From NCBI RefSeq assembly GCF_030064065.1, contig NZ_CP125946.1:1922001-1986000 (forward strand): a stretch of 64,000 bases of DNA, given 5' to 3'. A program made the translations under genes and the position numbers. Source of the DNA: Rothia sp. SD9660Na. GTDB lineage: Bacteria > Actinomycetota > Actinomycetes > Actinomycetales > Micrococcaceae. Within the stretch, counting starts at the first letter, position 1. Each line of letters begins with the position of its first letter. The notes below the pieces were generated by a model. The model worked only from the letters and a program-made list of their open reading frames with translations. It searched no databases and was not told the origin of the DNA. Positions 45,656 to 56,531 of the stretch are shown piece by piece.

Positions 45656-45711
45656 GAGTGCATACAAGAATCGCCGAGTGCATACGCTGTGGGTATGCAC
45701 TCGGCGATTCT
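45656..45711. terminator. Convergent terminator with an extra repeated arm
   Basis: A 19-bp perfect stem: AGAATCGCCGAGTGCATAC at 45667-45685 and its complement at 45693-45711. The 10-mer GAGTGCATAC also occurs once more at 45656-45665, so the 3' arm could pair with either copy. Between convergent gntR and folD. Confidence 0.75.
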
Positions 45712-45720
45712 CGTGGACAC

Positions 45721-46605
45721 TTAGGCTGAGGCAGCCTGACGCTCAGCGGTCTCCACCACGTTGACCAGTAGCATGGCACGGGTCATGGGGCCAACGCCGC
45801 CAGGGTTGGGTGAATACCAGGACGACTTAGCGGTAGCCTCGGGCGAGATATCGCCGGTCAGCTTCTTCTTACCGGTCTCGGGGTCCTCGATGCGGGAGAC
45901 GCCAACGTCCAGTAGGATAGCGCCGTCCTTGACCTGGTGTTCTTTCACCGCGTGGGCAACGCCGACAGCCGCGACGATAACGTCCGCGTCAGCCAGGGCG
46001 GCCGTGACGTCCTCGGTGCCGGTGTGCACTAAGGTGGCGGTGGAGTTAACGTCCTTGCGGGTCAGTAGCAGACCCAGGGGGCGGCCCACGGTAATACCGC
46101 GCCCCAGCACAGCAACCTTCTTGCCCTTCCAGGAAATACCGTGACGCTCAACCAGCTCAATGACCCCGTTAGGGGTGCAGGGCAGGGGCGAGTTCAGGGG
46201 TTCGCCCACATTGAGGACGAGGCGGCCCAGGTTCATGGGGTGCAGGCCGTCGGCGTCCTTCTCGGGGGCAATCTTCTCAAGAACTCGATTGGTATCAATG
46301 TGCTTGGGCAGGGGCAGCTGAACGATGTAGCCGGTGCAGGCAGGGTCGTTGTTCAGCTTTTCGAGCTCAGCTTCAAGCTCTTCCTGGCTGATGGTCTCGG
46401 GCAGCTCCACCTTGATGGAAGCAATGCCAACCTCGGCGCAGTCGCGGTGTTTGCCGCCCACATAAGAGCGGGAGGCCGGATCATCGCCCACCAGTACGGT
46501 CGCCAGGCCGGGGGTTATCCCCTTCTCTTTGAGGGCAGCGACGCGCTCAGCCAGTTCCTTTTTGATTTGGGCAGCAGTTGCCACCCCGTCAAGAATCTGG
46601 GGCAT
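45721..46605 (-). CDS. folD: Methylenetetrahydrofolate dehydrogenase / cyclohydrolase
   Basis: Bifunctional one-carbon enzyme making 10-formyl-THF by way of methenyl-THF. The 294-residue protein has [14 protein letters not shown] (catalytic Lys), the [13 protein letters not shown] signature, [11 protein letters not shown] and the NADP loop [16 protein letters not shown] in the actinobacterial form. ATG 46605 follows the glyA stop by 2 nt with GAGGAG inside glyA, so glyA-folD is an operon producing and processing methylene-THF. Confidence 0.97.
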   Translation of the reverse strand: MPQILDGVATAAQIKKELAERVAALKEKGITPGLATVLVGDDPASRSYVGGKHRDCAEVGIASIKVELPETISQEELEAELEKLNNDPACTGYIVQLPLPKHIDTNRVLEKIAPEKDADGLHPMNLGRLVLNVGEPLNSPLPCTPNGVIELVERHGISWKGKKVAVLGRGITVGRPLGLLLTRKDVNSTATLVHTGTEDVTAALADADVIVAAVGVAHAVKEHQVKDGAILLDVGVSRIEDPETGKKKLTGDISPEATAKSSWYSPNPGGVGPMTRAMLLVNVVETAERQAASA

Positions 46606-46607
46606 GC

Positions 46608-47891
46608 TTACCACTCCTCGATACCGGAGTAGAGGGGGAACTTCTCGCACAGGGCGGTCACACGCGCCCGCTGGGCGGAGACATCAACGCCGGGCTTGAG
46701 GGTTTCGGCGATGATATCGGCGACCTCGGTGAAGGCCTCAGCATCAAAGCCGCGGGTAGCCAGGGCAGGGGTGCCGATACGCAGACCCGAGGTGACCATG
46801 GGCGGACGGGGGTCGTTAGGCACTGCGTTGCGGTTGACGGTGATACCGGCTTCGTGTAGCAGGTCTTCTGCCTCGCGGCCATTGATGTCTGAGTCACGCA
46901 GGTCAACCAGGACCAGGTGAACATCAGTACCACCGGAGATGACCTTAACGCCGGCTTCGGCCATATCAGCCTGGTTGAGGCGGTCAGCCAGAATCTGGGC
47001 GCCTTCTAGAGTGCGCTTCTGGCGGTCCTTGAACAGGTCGGAGCCAGCAATCTTGAAAGCGGTTGCCTTACCTGCGATAGCGTGCATGAGGGGGCCACCC
47101 TGCTGGCCGGGGAAGACAGCCGAGTCAATCTTCTTCTTCAGGTCTTCAACACACATGATGAAGCCGGAGCGAGGCCCGGCCAGGGTCTTGTGGACAGTAG
47201 ATGACACAACGTGGGCGTGGGGGACGGGGTTGGGGTGCAGGCCAGCTGCGACCAGGCCAGCGAAGTGGGCCATATCAACCCAGAGATAGGCCCCGATCTC
47301 GTCGGCAATCTCGCGGAAGGCAGCGAAATCTAGCTGGCGGGTGTAGGCAGACCAGCCGGCAATAATGACCTTGGGCTTCTCAGCCAGGGCCAGCTCACGG
47401 ACCTCGTCCATGTTCACACGGCCGGTTTCTTCATCCACCCCGTAGGCAACGACTTTGTAGAGCTTACCGGAGACATTGAGCTTCATCCCGTGGGTCAGGT
47501 GGCCACCGTGAGCCAGGGACAGGCCCATAATTTTATCACCGGGGGTCAGCAGGGCATGCATGACAGCGTTGTTGGCCTGGGCACCGGAGTGAGGCTGAAC
47601 GTTGGCGTGGTCAGCACCGAAAAGGGCCTTAGCGCGGTCGATTGCCAGCTGCTCTACCACGTCAACAAATTCGCAGCCGCCGTAGTAACGGCGGCCGGGG
47701 TAGCCTTCGGCGTACTTGTTGGTCAAAACAGAACCCTGAGCCTCAAGAACTGCACGGGGGGCGAAGTTCTCGGATGCGATCATTTCGAGGGTGTTCTGCT
47801 GGCGTTCCTGCTCGTGCTGGATGGCTTCGGCGACCTCGGGGTCTACCTCAGCCAAGGGCAGGTTGGTGACGTTGGGTGAAAGGTTGGTCAT
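46608..47891 (-). CDS. glyA: Serine hydroxymethyltransferase
   Basis: PLP enzyme interconverting serine + THF with glycine + methylene-THF. The 427-residue protein has [29 protein letters not shown] near the N-terminus and the PLP-lysine motif [16 protein letters not shown] near residue 230. ATG 47891 with CAAGGAAG upstream. Its product methylene-THF is the substrate of FolD, encoded next. I saw no ZTP riboswitch in the 248-nt upstream region. Confidence 0.98.
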   Translation of the reverse strand: MTNLSPNVTNLPLAEVDPEVAEAIQHEQERQQNTLEMIASENFAPRAVLEAQGSVLTNKYAEGYPGRRYYGGCEFVDVVEQLAIDRAKALFGADHANVQPHSGAQANNAVMHALLTPGDKIMGLSLAHGGHLTHGMKLNVSGKLYKVVAYGVDEETGRVNMDEVRELALAEKPKVIIAGWSAYTRQLDFAAFREIADEIGAYLWVDMAHFAGLVAAGLHPNPVPHAHVVSSTVHKTLAGPRSGFIMCVEDLKKKIDSAVFPGQQGGPLMHAIAGKATAFKIAGSDLFKDRQKRTLEGAQILADRLNQADMAEAGVKVISGGTDVHLVLVDLRDSDINGREAEDLLHEAGITVNRNAVPNDPRPPMVTSGLRIGTPALATRGFDAEAFTEVADIIAETLKPGVDVSAQRARVTALCEKFPLYSGIEEW

Positions 47892-48090
47892 GCCACTTCC
47901 TTGAGTATGGTGGATCAGTTTCTTCTGCTGTCTGTACGAGGGGACACAGAAGATCACGTGATGCTTTAACCGAGTAGCGCGTGTGAGCGCACTCTACTTT
48001 TAAGTGTATGTGACCTAGCTAGCGAGAGCCCGTTGCCCCGGCAGATTTGAGACAATTTTCAGGTATTTATCCTCCCCGCTTTTAAGCTGC

Positions 48091-48123
48091 GCGGACGCCG
48101 GTGAGCAGCTCACCGGCGTCCGC
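48091..48123 (-). terminator. Terminator after the TetR-type regulator
   Basis: A 15-bp perfect stem: GCGGACGCCGGTGAG at 48091-48105 pairs with 48109-48123 around a 3-nt loop. It lies 17 nt past the stop of the TetR gene on the minus strand, and about 200 nt upstream of glyA. It contains the recurrent octamer GCGGACGC in both arms. Confidence 0.75.
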
Positions 48124-48139
48124 ACAGGAAAAGGGGAGG

Positions 48140-48712
48140 CTAAGCCTGCCGCAAAATAGTGCGGGCAAAATCGAAGTAGCTTTCGGCATCAAAGTCGCGC
48201 ACGGTGCTGGCCTGCACCACAAAGCCGGTCAGCACAGACAGGACCGCCGACCCCAGCATCTGCAACCAGGTTTCTAGCTCCGAGGCGGAAAAATCTAGTG
48301 CAGTCTCAGCCCAGGCCCGGTAGCTGGCCACCACACACGAGCGCAGCAGGCCCAGTTGTTCGTCCACAACTTCAGCGACCTCAGCTACTGTCACGGCCTC
48401 ACCCCAGGTAATCGCCAAAAAACGCGTGAGCTGCTCGTCGTCCCGCAGGGTCACTAGACAGCGCTCCACAAACTCCCAGGGCAGCTCATCGCTGCGTGCC
48501 TCAAACTGAGAGAGATCTACCCGGGCAGCCGCAGCCATAATCTCGGTTTTCCCCGAGAAGTGGTTATAAATCGCCCCGGCAGATAAGCCCGAGGCCGCAA
48601 TCACCTCGCTCATCGAGGCCTGCTGATACCCCTTCTGCATAAACACAGCACGGGCAGCCTCAACAAGCTCGGCACGACGGGAACGCATATACTCTTCACT
48701 GACTTTCGGCAC
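48140..48712 (-). CDS. TetR-family transcriptional regulator
   Basis: In the 190-residue protein the N-terminal HTH is ARAVFMQKGYQQASMSEVIAASGLSAGAIYNHFSGKTEIMAAA (about residues 20-62), the TetR_N pattern; the C-terminal ligand domain is all-helical and not assignable. GTG 48712 is directly behind GGGAGG, too close for a normal ribosome site, so ATG 48688 (eight residues later) is a possible start. No adjacent transporter or divergent gene identifies a target. Confidence 0.9.
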   Translation of the reverse strand: MPKVSEEYMRSRRAELVEAARAVFMQKGYQQASMSEVIAASGLSAGAIYNHFSGKTEIMAAAARVDLSQFEARSDELPWEFVERCLVTLRDDEQLTRFLAITWGEAVTVAEVAEVVDEQLGLLRSCVVASYRAWAETALDFSASELETWLQMLGSAVLSVLTGFVVQASTVRDFDAESYFDFARTILRQA

Positions 48713-48917
48713 CCTCCCATTTTAAAGCACAGCGGCCCGCCGCCTGCCCCGGCAAGCCCCGCCACAGGTGCCCTTTCTTGCTACACTAAAGGGCGAACCA
48801 GCGGCACTACCCCACCCACCGTAGCCGCCCAGCGAGCGCCCCAGCAGCCGCACCTGTTCACGGGGAACCCCCACTCGCCCACACCACCGCACAGTATTAG
48901 GGAAGAGGCACCGTCAC

Positions 48918-50618
48918 ATGGCGAATAACGCCAAGTCACGCCGTCAAGAGCGTATTGAAAAGCAGAAGAAGAACAGCCGCAAGTGGATTGCAACCGGCGC
49001 TGCAGCCGTGATTTTGCTCTGTGGCGGCGCTATTGCGTACACCAATATCACCGGCGATAAGCAGCCCTCCACCACCAGCGGCCAGACCGTTCCGGCGGCT
49101 TGCTCAACCACCCAGGCCGTTACCGTGGCCACCACCGAGCCTATGGCAGCAGCGCTGAAGGCTATGCCCGTGGATGAGGACACCTGCATCACCCTCGACA
49201 TCACCACCGATAAGACCGCCAGCGATGTACTGGCCGAGTCAACCAGCGGTACTGCAACCACCAACCTCTGGATTCCCGATTCCACCACCCGCGCCGAGCT
49301 GGCCATGAGCGAAGCTAACACCGGTCTGACTCCCCTTGCGGAGTCCCTTGCCCAGACCCCCGGCGTCATCGTGTCAGAAGATAACACCAGCTACGGCACC
49401 TGGCTCGACGCCCTCAAGGCTGATAACACCGTCAGCATGGGTGACCCCAAGGAAGACTCCGGAGCTTTTGCGGCCCTGCTCGGCGGTATCTCTGAGGCGT
49501 CAGCCGGTACCGTCAGCATTGAGGACCTTACCGGCGGCACCGCCCTGCGTGCCCAGAGCATCGGTGTAACCGAGGCTGCCCAGAGCGCCACCGAGCTGCT
49601 GACCGATGTGGATAACGGCACCAAGGACGCCGCAATCGTCACCGAGGCTGACTACGCAGCCTATGCCTCAGCCCATTCAGATTCCGGGCTGACCGCAACT
49701 GTGCCCGGCGACGGCTCCTTTGCTCTCAACTACCCCCTCTACCAGGCGTCCTCCAGCAATAACACCACTATCGATGAGGCTGCCCAGCAGATTATCGACT
49801 TCATGGGTAGCGAGGACGGCAAGCAGGCCCTGGCAGCTGCTGGCTTGCGCGCAGCGGACGGCCAGGACCTAGAGGGCGAGTACAGCGTCGGCAGCATTGC
49901 GGCGCTGTCTCCCAGCAACCAAGATATGCTCACCCAGGTCTGGACTTCTTACTCCCTGCAGTCTGCACCGCTGAACGCTCTGGTGGTGCTCGACGCGTCA
50001 GGTTCTATGCTGCTGCCGGTAGCTGGTACCGACAAGTCCCGTATGGATATCACCGTTGAGTCTGTGCTGGCAGGTTCCCAGCTTTTCCCGGCCCGCGATT
50101 CTATGGGCCTGTGGAAGTTCTCCCGTGACCTCACTCTGCCTGACGGTTCTGTTTCTGACTACCAGGAGCTGGTACCCGTGCGCGGCTTTGAAGAAACTGT
50201 AGACGGGAAGACCCAGCGGGTGCTCCTACAGGAGGCTGGCTCGGATATTGCCGCGACCATTGACCCCAACGGCTTCACCGCCCTTTATGACACAACCCTG
50301 GCTGCCTTCCGTTCGGCTAAGGAAAACTATGCCTACGGTTCGGTGAACGCTGTGATTGTGCTGACCGACGGTGAAAACCACGACGATAATTCCATTAGCC
50401 AGGAAGAACTGATTTCTACCATTCAGGCGGAGCAGGACCCGGCTAACCCGGTCTTCATCATCATGATTGGCGTCTCTGAGGACGCAGATATGAACGCCCT
50501 GACCACCATCGCCCAGAGCGTCGGCGGTGAGGCCCATATGGCTTCCTCCCCCACCGACGTGCAGCGCATCTTCGCTGAAGCCCTCACCGGCATCTCGGAC
50601 GCAGCTACGCAGCAGTAG
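48918..50618 (+). CDS. Membrane-anchored solute-binding plus VWA domain protein
   Basis: The 566-residue protein has a basic cytoplasmic N-terminus rich in Lys/Arg (residues 1-22), one membrane helix (WIATGAAAVILLCGGAIAYTNI), a periplasmic-binding-like domain of about 260 residues (TTEPMAAALKAMPVDEDTCITLDI ... LPEAAQQIIDFMGSEDGKQAL-like end), then a von Willebrand A domain. The metal-site motif DASGS is at 359-363 and VLTDGENHDD is further on. Proteins with this substrate-binding/VWA arrangement occur in actinobacteria; ligand and partner are unknown. It is an outer-face protein by topology. ATG 48918 with GAAGAGG upstream. Confidence 0.85.
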   Translation: MANNAKSRRQERIEKQKKNSRKWIATGAAAVILLCGGAIAYTNITGDKQPSTTSGQTVPAACSTTQAVTVATTEPMAAALKAMPVDEDTCITLDITTDKTASDVLAESTSGTATTNLWIPDSTTRAELAMSEANTGLTPLAESLAQTPGVIVSEDNTSYGTWLDALKADNTVSMGDPKEDSGAFAALLGGISEASAGTVSIEDLTGGTALRAQSIGVTEAAQSATELLTDVDNGTKDAAIVTEADYAAYASAHSDSGLTATVPGDGSFALNYPLYQASSSNNTTIDEAAQQIIDFMGSEDGKQALAAAGLRAADGQDLEGEYSVGSIAALSPSNQDMLTQVWTSYSLQSAPLNALVVLDASGSMLLPVAGTDKSRMDITVESVLAGSQLFPARDSMGLWKFSRDLTLPDGSVSDYQELVPVRGFEETVDGKTQRVLLQEAGSDIAATIDPNGFTALYDTTLAAFRSAKENYAYGSVNAVIVLTDGENHDDNSISQEELISTIQAEQDPANPVFIIMIGVSEDADMNALTTIAQSVGGEAHMASSPTDVQRIFAEALTGISDAATQQ

Positions 50619-50638
50619 GGTCCTTTACATAGCACGAT

Positions 50639-50676
50639 AAAAGTCCGCCCCTCCGTACGTGGAGGGGTGGACTTTT
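50639..50676 (+). terminator. Terminator after the VWA protein gene
   Basis: A 16-bp stem: AAAAGTCCGCCCCTCC at 50639-50654 pairs, with one G-T wobble, with 50661-50676 around GTACGT, ending in TTTTATAA. Confidence 0.88.
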
Positions 50677-50699
50677 ATAAGCGTTTTGGTTCCCGAAGA

Positions 50700-50887
50700 G
50701 ATAGGGCAGGCTCATAGCGAAGCTGCTGGCTCGGATGAAGTGAGCGGGTGCGTCAGCACGCAAGAGCGAACGGAATCCGCCGCAAGGCGGGGCGTGAGGG
50801 TCAGGCTTACGCCTATTGCGCCCGCAGATTTATGTCCTCGCGCGCTCGGAATCTGCTGGGCTCCATCCAGCATGAGCCTGCCCTATC
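50700..50887. repeat. Structured intergenic repeat, copy D (long form)
   Basis: GATAGGGCAGGCTCAT at 50700-50715 and its perfect complement at 50872-50887 bound a 188-bp hairpin between convergent genes. Inside are GGAATCCGCCG (50772-50782) and AGGCGGGGCGTGA (50785-50797), spaced as in copy B. The outer 24 nt on the left and 28 nt on the right match copy E (56467-56511) with one mismatch each. Two CTGCTGG copies (50723-50729, 50853-50859) mark the segment missing in E. The gap 50619-50925 holds this and the terminator only. Confidence 0.7.
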
Positions 50888-50925
50888 TTCGTCACGAATA
50901 AGCTAACCTAATTCGTTTGGAAGGC

Positions 50926-52533
<1,608 letters not shown>

Positions 52534-52630
52534 AGATTAACTCCGTTTCTTGTGCTGCCGGGGTTGGCCCGGGTCAGCAGGTGGTTACGTGGGTGTGAGT
52601 CGTTTTGATGTGGGCCCCGACCCTAGGCCC

Positions 52631-52649
52631 AGCCCCGTGGTGCGGGGCT
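52631..52649 (-). terminator. Small hairpin between purN and purH
   Basis: AGCCCCG (52631-52637) and CGGGGCT (52643-52649) with a 5-nt loop, 12 nt after the purN stop. No T-run follows, so read-through into purH is likely. Confidence 0.5.
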
Positions 52650-52660
52650 AAACTTGCGGG

Positions 52661-53239
52661 TTAGGCGGGATTGCCCTTGAGATCTTGGGCCAGACGGGCG
52701 ATGGTTTCTACCAGGAGCACTCGCTCTTTGACCTTGATGCGCTCGTGCAGGGTTTCTTCGGTGTCGTCATCGAGCACATCGACGGCAGCTTGGGCCAGGA
52801 TGGGGCCGGTGTCGACGCCGGAGTCGACCAGGTGCACGGTCAGGCCGGTGACCTTGACCCCGTGGGCCAGAGCGTCGCGCACGCCGTGGGCTCCTGGGAA
52901 GGAGGGTAGCAGGGCGGGGTGGGTGTTGATGATGCAGTTGGCGAAGCGGTCAACGAGCTGGGCATCGACGATGCGCATGAAGCCAGCAAAGATGATGTAG
53001 TCGGCGCCGTAGCTGGCAATTTTTTCTTCGAGAGAGCGGTTCCAGGCTTCGCGGGTATCGTAGTTGCTGGGCTCAACGAGGAAGGTATCGATCCCGGCTG
53101 CCTCTGCTCGTTCAAGCCCCAGGCAGGGCTTGTCGGCCCCCACCGCCACGACTGTGACGTCAAGGTCGCCGGCTGCTACGGAGTCAAGGATGGACTGCAA
53201 ATTTGTGCCCGAGCCGGACACCATCACCACAATGCGCAT
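52661..53239 (-). CDS. purN: Phosphoribosylglycinamide formyltransferase
   Basis: Transfers formyl from 10-formyl-THF (the product of FolD) to GAR. The 192-residue protein has VVMVSGSGTNLQSILDS at the start (phosphate loop), GFMRIVDAQLVDRFANCIINTHPALLPSFPGAHGVRDAL (catalytic Asn-His) near 85-125 and HLVDSGVDTGPILAQ with the catalytic Asp. ATG 53239 has no SD; TAAACT (complement of 53247-53252) 7 nt upstream suggests a leaderless mRNA. Order perM-purN-purH as in mycobacteria. Confidence 0.96.
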   Translation of the reverse strand: MRIVVMVSGSGTNLQSILDSVAAGDLDVTVVAVGADKPCLGLERAEAAGIDTFLVEPSNYDTREAWNRSLEEKIASYGADYIIFAGFMRIVDAQLVDRFANCIINTHPALLPSFPGAHGVRDALAHGVKVTGLTVHLVDSGVDTGPILAQAAVDVLDDDTEETLHERIKVKERVLLVETIARLAQDLKGNPA

Positions 53240-53350
53240 ACAGAAAAGTTTATCGTATGCGAGCGCTAACACACCGCTGAGTTTTTATGCTGAGATGCCG
53301 GGGTCTTACGCTGTGCGGGGTGAGCGCTGTGGCGCGGTAAGGTGGTAGGT

Positions 53351-53764
53351 ATGTCTGACTCCGTGCGTCCTTCTGCCCAGCTACCTTCTGACCGTGTGCT
53401 TGAGAATATCAAGGTGTGGTCCCGCCTGTCGTTTTTGGCGATGGTTGCTACGGTGGCTAGCACCTCGTACCCGGGCTGGTTTGCCGCGGTAACAGCGGCC
53501 CTGGCGGTGCTGACCTTCACTCTTGCCACCGTGACCCTGGTGAAGATGGTGGGAGCTAAGTTTCCAGCTTTTTCGGTGGTGCTCATGGTTATGGTGATGT
53601 TGTGGTCACTCTTCTTGGGCTTCGCTGCGCTGGTCCAGCTAATTTTTGTGGACGCCGCGGTTGGCTACGCCGAGTGCCTGCAGCAGGCTGTCACCCTGAG
53701 CCGCCAGCAACAGTGCACCTCGCAAATGAGCGACGGCCTGCTGCAGCAGCTCATGGGGCAGTAG
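53351..53764 (+). CDS. Small four-helix membrane protein between purN and perM, unknown function
   Basis: A 137-residue protein with three to four membrane helices (LSFLAMVATVASTSYPGWFAAV, ALAVLTFTLATVTLVKMV, FSVVLMVMVMLWSLFLGFAALVQLIFV) and a C-terminal soluble tail with two Cys (AECLQQ, QQQCTSQ) that could pair outside the membrane. No family recognised with confidence. ATG 53351; TAAGGT at 53338-53343 is 7 nt upstream, a leaderless pattern. Convergent with perM, 6 nt apart. Confidence 0.78.
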   Translation: MSDSVRPSAQLPSDRVLENIKVWSRLSFLAMVATVASTSYPGWFAAVTAALAVLTFTLATVTLVKMVGAKFPAFSVVLMVMVMLWSLFLGFAALVQLIFVDAAVGYAECLQQAVTLSRQQQCTSQMSDGLLQQLMGQ

Positions 53765-53770
53765 CTGGGA

Positions 53771-55573
53771 TTATTCCTTGCCCGTACCTTCTGCCAGCTC
53801 TTCAAGGCGTTTTTGGCGGCGGGCACGTAAGGACTTAGGACGCTTCACCACGGGCCGGAAGGGCACAGCGGGTTCTTCAGCTTCAGTCTCGGGTACAGTC
53901 TCTGCTTCCGCTTCGCTGGCTGCGGGTTCTTCAGCTTCGTTTTCAGGCGCTACTTCCTCAGCCTCAGGAGCAGCTTCATCGCTCTCAGCAGGCTGAGTCT
54001 GCTCGCGGTCAGCCAGAATACGGGCCAGCGCCAGCGCAGCGGCGCCCTTCTCGTTCGAGGCCGCAACCGACCCGCCCTCAGCGGGAGTCTTGCCAGCGGC
54101 GTCCTGACTCTCTAGCTCACCCGGTTCTGCGTCTACCTGCTCGGCGGCGTCCGGCTGGGCGGCATCCGACCGATCAGACCCAGCCTTTTCTGCCTTACGC
54201 TCGGCACGGGCCGCTGCCTTCTGGGCCTTGGCCTCGGCGCGGGCGGCACGCTTCTGCTCGCGGGTGGGCTTGGCCTGGGCAAATCGCTCCAGTTCACCGG
54301 AGGTATCGCGCGCCAGCAGGTGGGCAAGGCCCAGCCCCAGCATGGTGCCGCCCGCCAGCAACACGGCAGAGAAGGCCCCAAAGATAAGGGGGTGCGGGCC
54401 GATAGCCGTGAAGCGGCCCAGCCCCAGCGACCCATTGGCAGCCCAGCCCAGCAGGGTGGTCAGCAGGAAGGTCGGCAGCAGGGTCAGGACGGCAAGCCCC
54501 AGGGTCGAGAGGGGCCAGGACAGCCAGCGGAAGCGAATCTTGAGGGAAAGCCACTCGTCAAAGTGGTTTTCACCTTCGCGGAAGAACCACCAGCCGCCCA
54601 GGGCACCGGCGGCTAGGGGCACGGTAAGGGCCAGGTAGCCCCAGGGCTCGGACGCGTGCGGCAGCGCCCCCAGCACCGGCAGGGAGGGCATGACCCCAAC
54701 GTTGGTGCCGGTCAGGTCAACGGAGGTGCCGGCGCCCAGGGCAAAGCCCGCACCGGAGCTCCACGCCATGGAGTAGACCACCAGGTTCACGAGCAAACCC
54801 AGCTGCAGCAGGGTCAGGGCTAGGCCGCCGACGGCACCAGCGTGCAGGGTCTGATAAAGAGAGACGACGTCGTCCCAGTGCCAGAAGAGGGTGACGACCA
54901 GTAACAGGGCGCCACCGGCCACAAAGGCCAGCACGCCCACCAGGGCTGCCCGCAGCAGAGCCCAGACGTAGGAGCCTGCCCAGCGGGAATACTGGCTGAA
55001 TTTCTTGACCCAGTCGGCCGCATTCACACCAATCATGGCTGCCAGTGAGCGCGATTCAGCATACCCGCCCAAGATGATGCCCAGGGCAGCTACCCAGAGG
55101 GGTACCAGAGCCGTGAAGACAGGTGAGGTGGAGAAGAAGTCGTTGGTGGATAGCAGGCTCACCCCGGCACCCACCAGGGCGTAGGCGAGAAGACCGCCGA
55201 CCAGGGGCTGCCAGAACTGACCCTCGTAGCTAGCGCGGGCCAGGCGGCGGCCGGAGCGATAGCAGAGGGCCAGGGGAATCAGGGTGAGACCCAGAGGCAC
55301 CAGGCTCATAGTTCCGGTCACCGCTGAGAAGACCCCCTGCTCGGGAATGTTCATGTTCAGGGGCACTCCGTGAACCAGCAACCACAGGTGCCCGGCCGCA
55401 GAGACAGCACCGGCTAGGGTACCGCTGCTGCTGAAGCCGTTGGTGTACCAGACCGCCACCAGGAGCAGGACGACGGTGAGGTAAGAGGCCAGCGCCACGA
55501 GGGCAAGTTCAACTGAGCCCTGCAGCCACAGGGGCATAGGGAGGGAACGTTTGGGGTGAGCGGTGGTATTCAT
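53771..55573 (-). CDS. perM: PerM / DUF6350 family cell-division-associated membrane protein
   Basis: The 600-residue protein has about nine to ten membrane helices (residues 15-425, with LYQTLHAGAVGGLALTLLQLGLLVNLVVYSMAWSSGAGFALGAGTSV as the most conserved stretch) and a long cytoplasmic tail rich in Ala, Glu, Arg and Lys (about 430-600). The membrane part and the position next to purN-purH match mycobacterial PerM (Rv0955), which supports septal protein stability under stress. The tail is longer and more charged than I recall for PerM. ATG 55573; weak ribosome site. Confidence 0.85.
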   Translation of the reverse strand: MNTTAHPKRSLPMPLWLQGSVELALVALASYLTVVLLLVAVWYTNGFSSSGTLAGAVSAAGHLWLLVHGVPLNMNIPEQGVFSAVTGTMSLVPLGLTLIPLALCYRSGRRLARASYEGQFWQPLVGGLLAYALVGAGVSLLSTNDFFSTSPVFTALVPLWVAALGIILGGYAESRSLAAMIGVNAADWVKKFSQYSRWAGSYVWALLRAALVGVLAFVAGGALLLVVTLFWHWDDVVSLYQTLHAGAVGGLALTLLQLGLLVNLVVYSMAWSSGAGFALGAGTSVDLTGTNVGVMPSLPVLGALPHASEPWGYLALTVPLAAGALGGWWFFREGENHFDEWLSLKIRFRWLSWPLSTLGLAVLTLLPTFLLTTLLGWAANGSLGLGRFTAIGPHPLIFGAFSAVLLAGGTMLGLGLAHLLARDTSGELERFAQAKPTREQKRAARAEAKAQKAAARAERKAEKAGSDRSDAAQPDAAEQVDAEPGELESQDAAGKTPAEGGSVAASNEKGAAALALARILADREQTQPAESDEAAPEAEEVAPENEAEEPAASEAEAETVPETEAEEPAVPFRPVVKRPKSLRARRQKRLEELAEGTGKE

Positions 55574-55685
55574 CGTCTTTCATCATGTCATGTTTCTCTG
55601 TTGTGTGCCTGATGACGCTGGCGTGCGAGGTAAGAGTGCGGTGAAGATAACCGGCCCATCTCGCCCCGGCGGTAGAATGGGAGCT

Positions 55686-56459
55686 ATGAGCAGTGAAACT
55701 TCGTATGTGATGGTTACCGGCGCTTCAGCAGGTATCGGGGCCGAGTTTGCCCGCCAGTATGCAGCAGCCGGGTACAACCTGGTACTCACTGCCCGGCGGG
55801 CCGAGGCTCTAGAAGAACTAGCAGCCCAGCTGCGCAGCAGGTTCGCGGTAGATGTTGAGGTAATCCCTGCCGATTTGCTGGTGGAGCAGGATGTCGCCCG
55901 CCTGGTTGAGCGCCTACAGCAGGTTGAGCGCCCCGTGGAGATACTGGTCAATAACGCGGGTTTCGGGCTTGGCAAGAGCTTTGATGCCGCGCCCGTAGAG
56001 CGCCACTTAGACCAGGTCGACGTGTTGGCTAGGGTCCCGCTCCAGCTCATGCACACGGCGATTCTTACCATGCTGCCGCGCGGGCGGGGCCGCATTATTA
56101 ACGTTGCCTCGGTGGCAGCCTTTACCCCCGGCGGCACCTACTCGGCAGTTAAACGTTTCCTGGTGGTGGCCTCAGAATCGGCCCACCTGCAGTATTCGGG
56201 CCGGGGTATCCACGTGACGGCCCTATGCCCGGGCCTAACCCGGTCGGAATTCCACGACGCCATGGGCCAGGGCGAGCCCCGCCTACCGGACTTTTTATGG
56301 CTGAGCCCCCAGCGGGTCGTTGCCGAAGGTATCGCTGCGGTCACGGCAGGTAAGCCGATCTGTGTGCCGTCCTTACCCTACAAACTAACGGTCGCAGCCG
56401 CACGGGTGCTACCCCGCCGGCTGGTGGCAGCCGCAATAGCGAGAACGCGAGATTACTAA
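55686..56459 (+). CDS. Short-chain dehydrogenase/reductase
   Basis: The 257-residue classical SDR has the cofactor loop MVTGASAGIGAEFARQY at about residues 9-25, NNAG at about 89-92, catalytic Ser in INVASVAAFTPGGTYSAVKRF with Tyr and Lys as YSAVK, and the PG motif CPGLTRSEFHDAM. It resembles the DltE/YqjQ-like group; substrate unknown. ATG 55686 is preceded at 7 nt by TAGAAT (55673-55678), a leaderless pattern; GGGAG just before it is too close to be a normal ribosome site. Confidence 0.93.
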   Translation: MSSETSYVMVTGASAGIGAEFARQYAAAGYNLVLTARRAEALEELAAQLRSRFAVDVEVIPADLLVEQDVARLVERLQQVERPVEILVNNAGFGLGKSFDAAPVERHLDQVDVLARVPLQLMHTAILTMLPRGRGRIINVASVAAFTPGGTYSAVKRFLVVASESAHLQYSGRGIHVTALCPGLTRSEFHDAMGQGEPRLPDFLWLSPQRVVAEGIAAVTAGKPICVPSLPYKLTVAAARVLPRRLVAAAIARTRDY

Positions 56460-56466
56460 AGGTTTT

Positions 56467-56511
56467 GCAGGCTCACAGCGAAGCTGCTGGGCTCCATCCA
56501 GCGTGAGCCTG
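56467..56511. repeat. Structured intergenic repeat, copy E (deleted form of D)
   Basis: CAGGCTCAC at 56468-56476 pairs with GTGAGCCTG at 56503-56511. The 45 bp equal the left 24 nt and right 28 nt of copy D joined at their common CTGCTGG (56484-56490), with one mismatch on each side. It sits between the convergent SDR and PIN genes. Another CAGGCTC follows at 56526-56532. Confidence 0.7.
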
Positions 56512-56531
56512 TGGAACCTATATTGCAGGCT

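Noticed and set aside
47892..48139. Possible ZTP or other folate-related riboswitch upstream of glyA, and likewise upstream of purH (52534-52660)
   Set aside because: The conserved ZTP (pfl) core sequences could not be found in either region on the minus strand.
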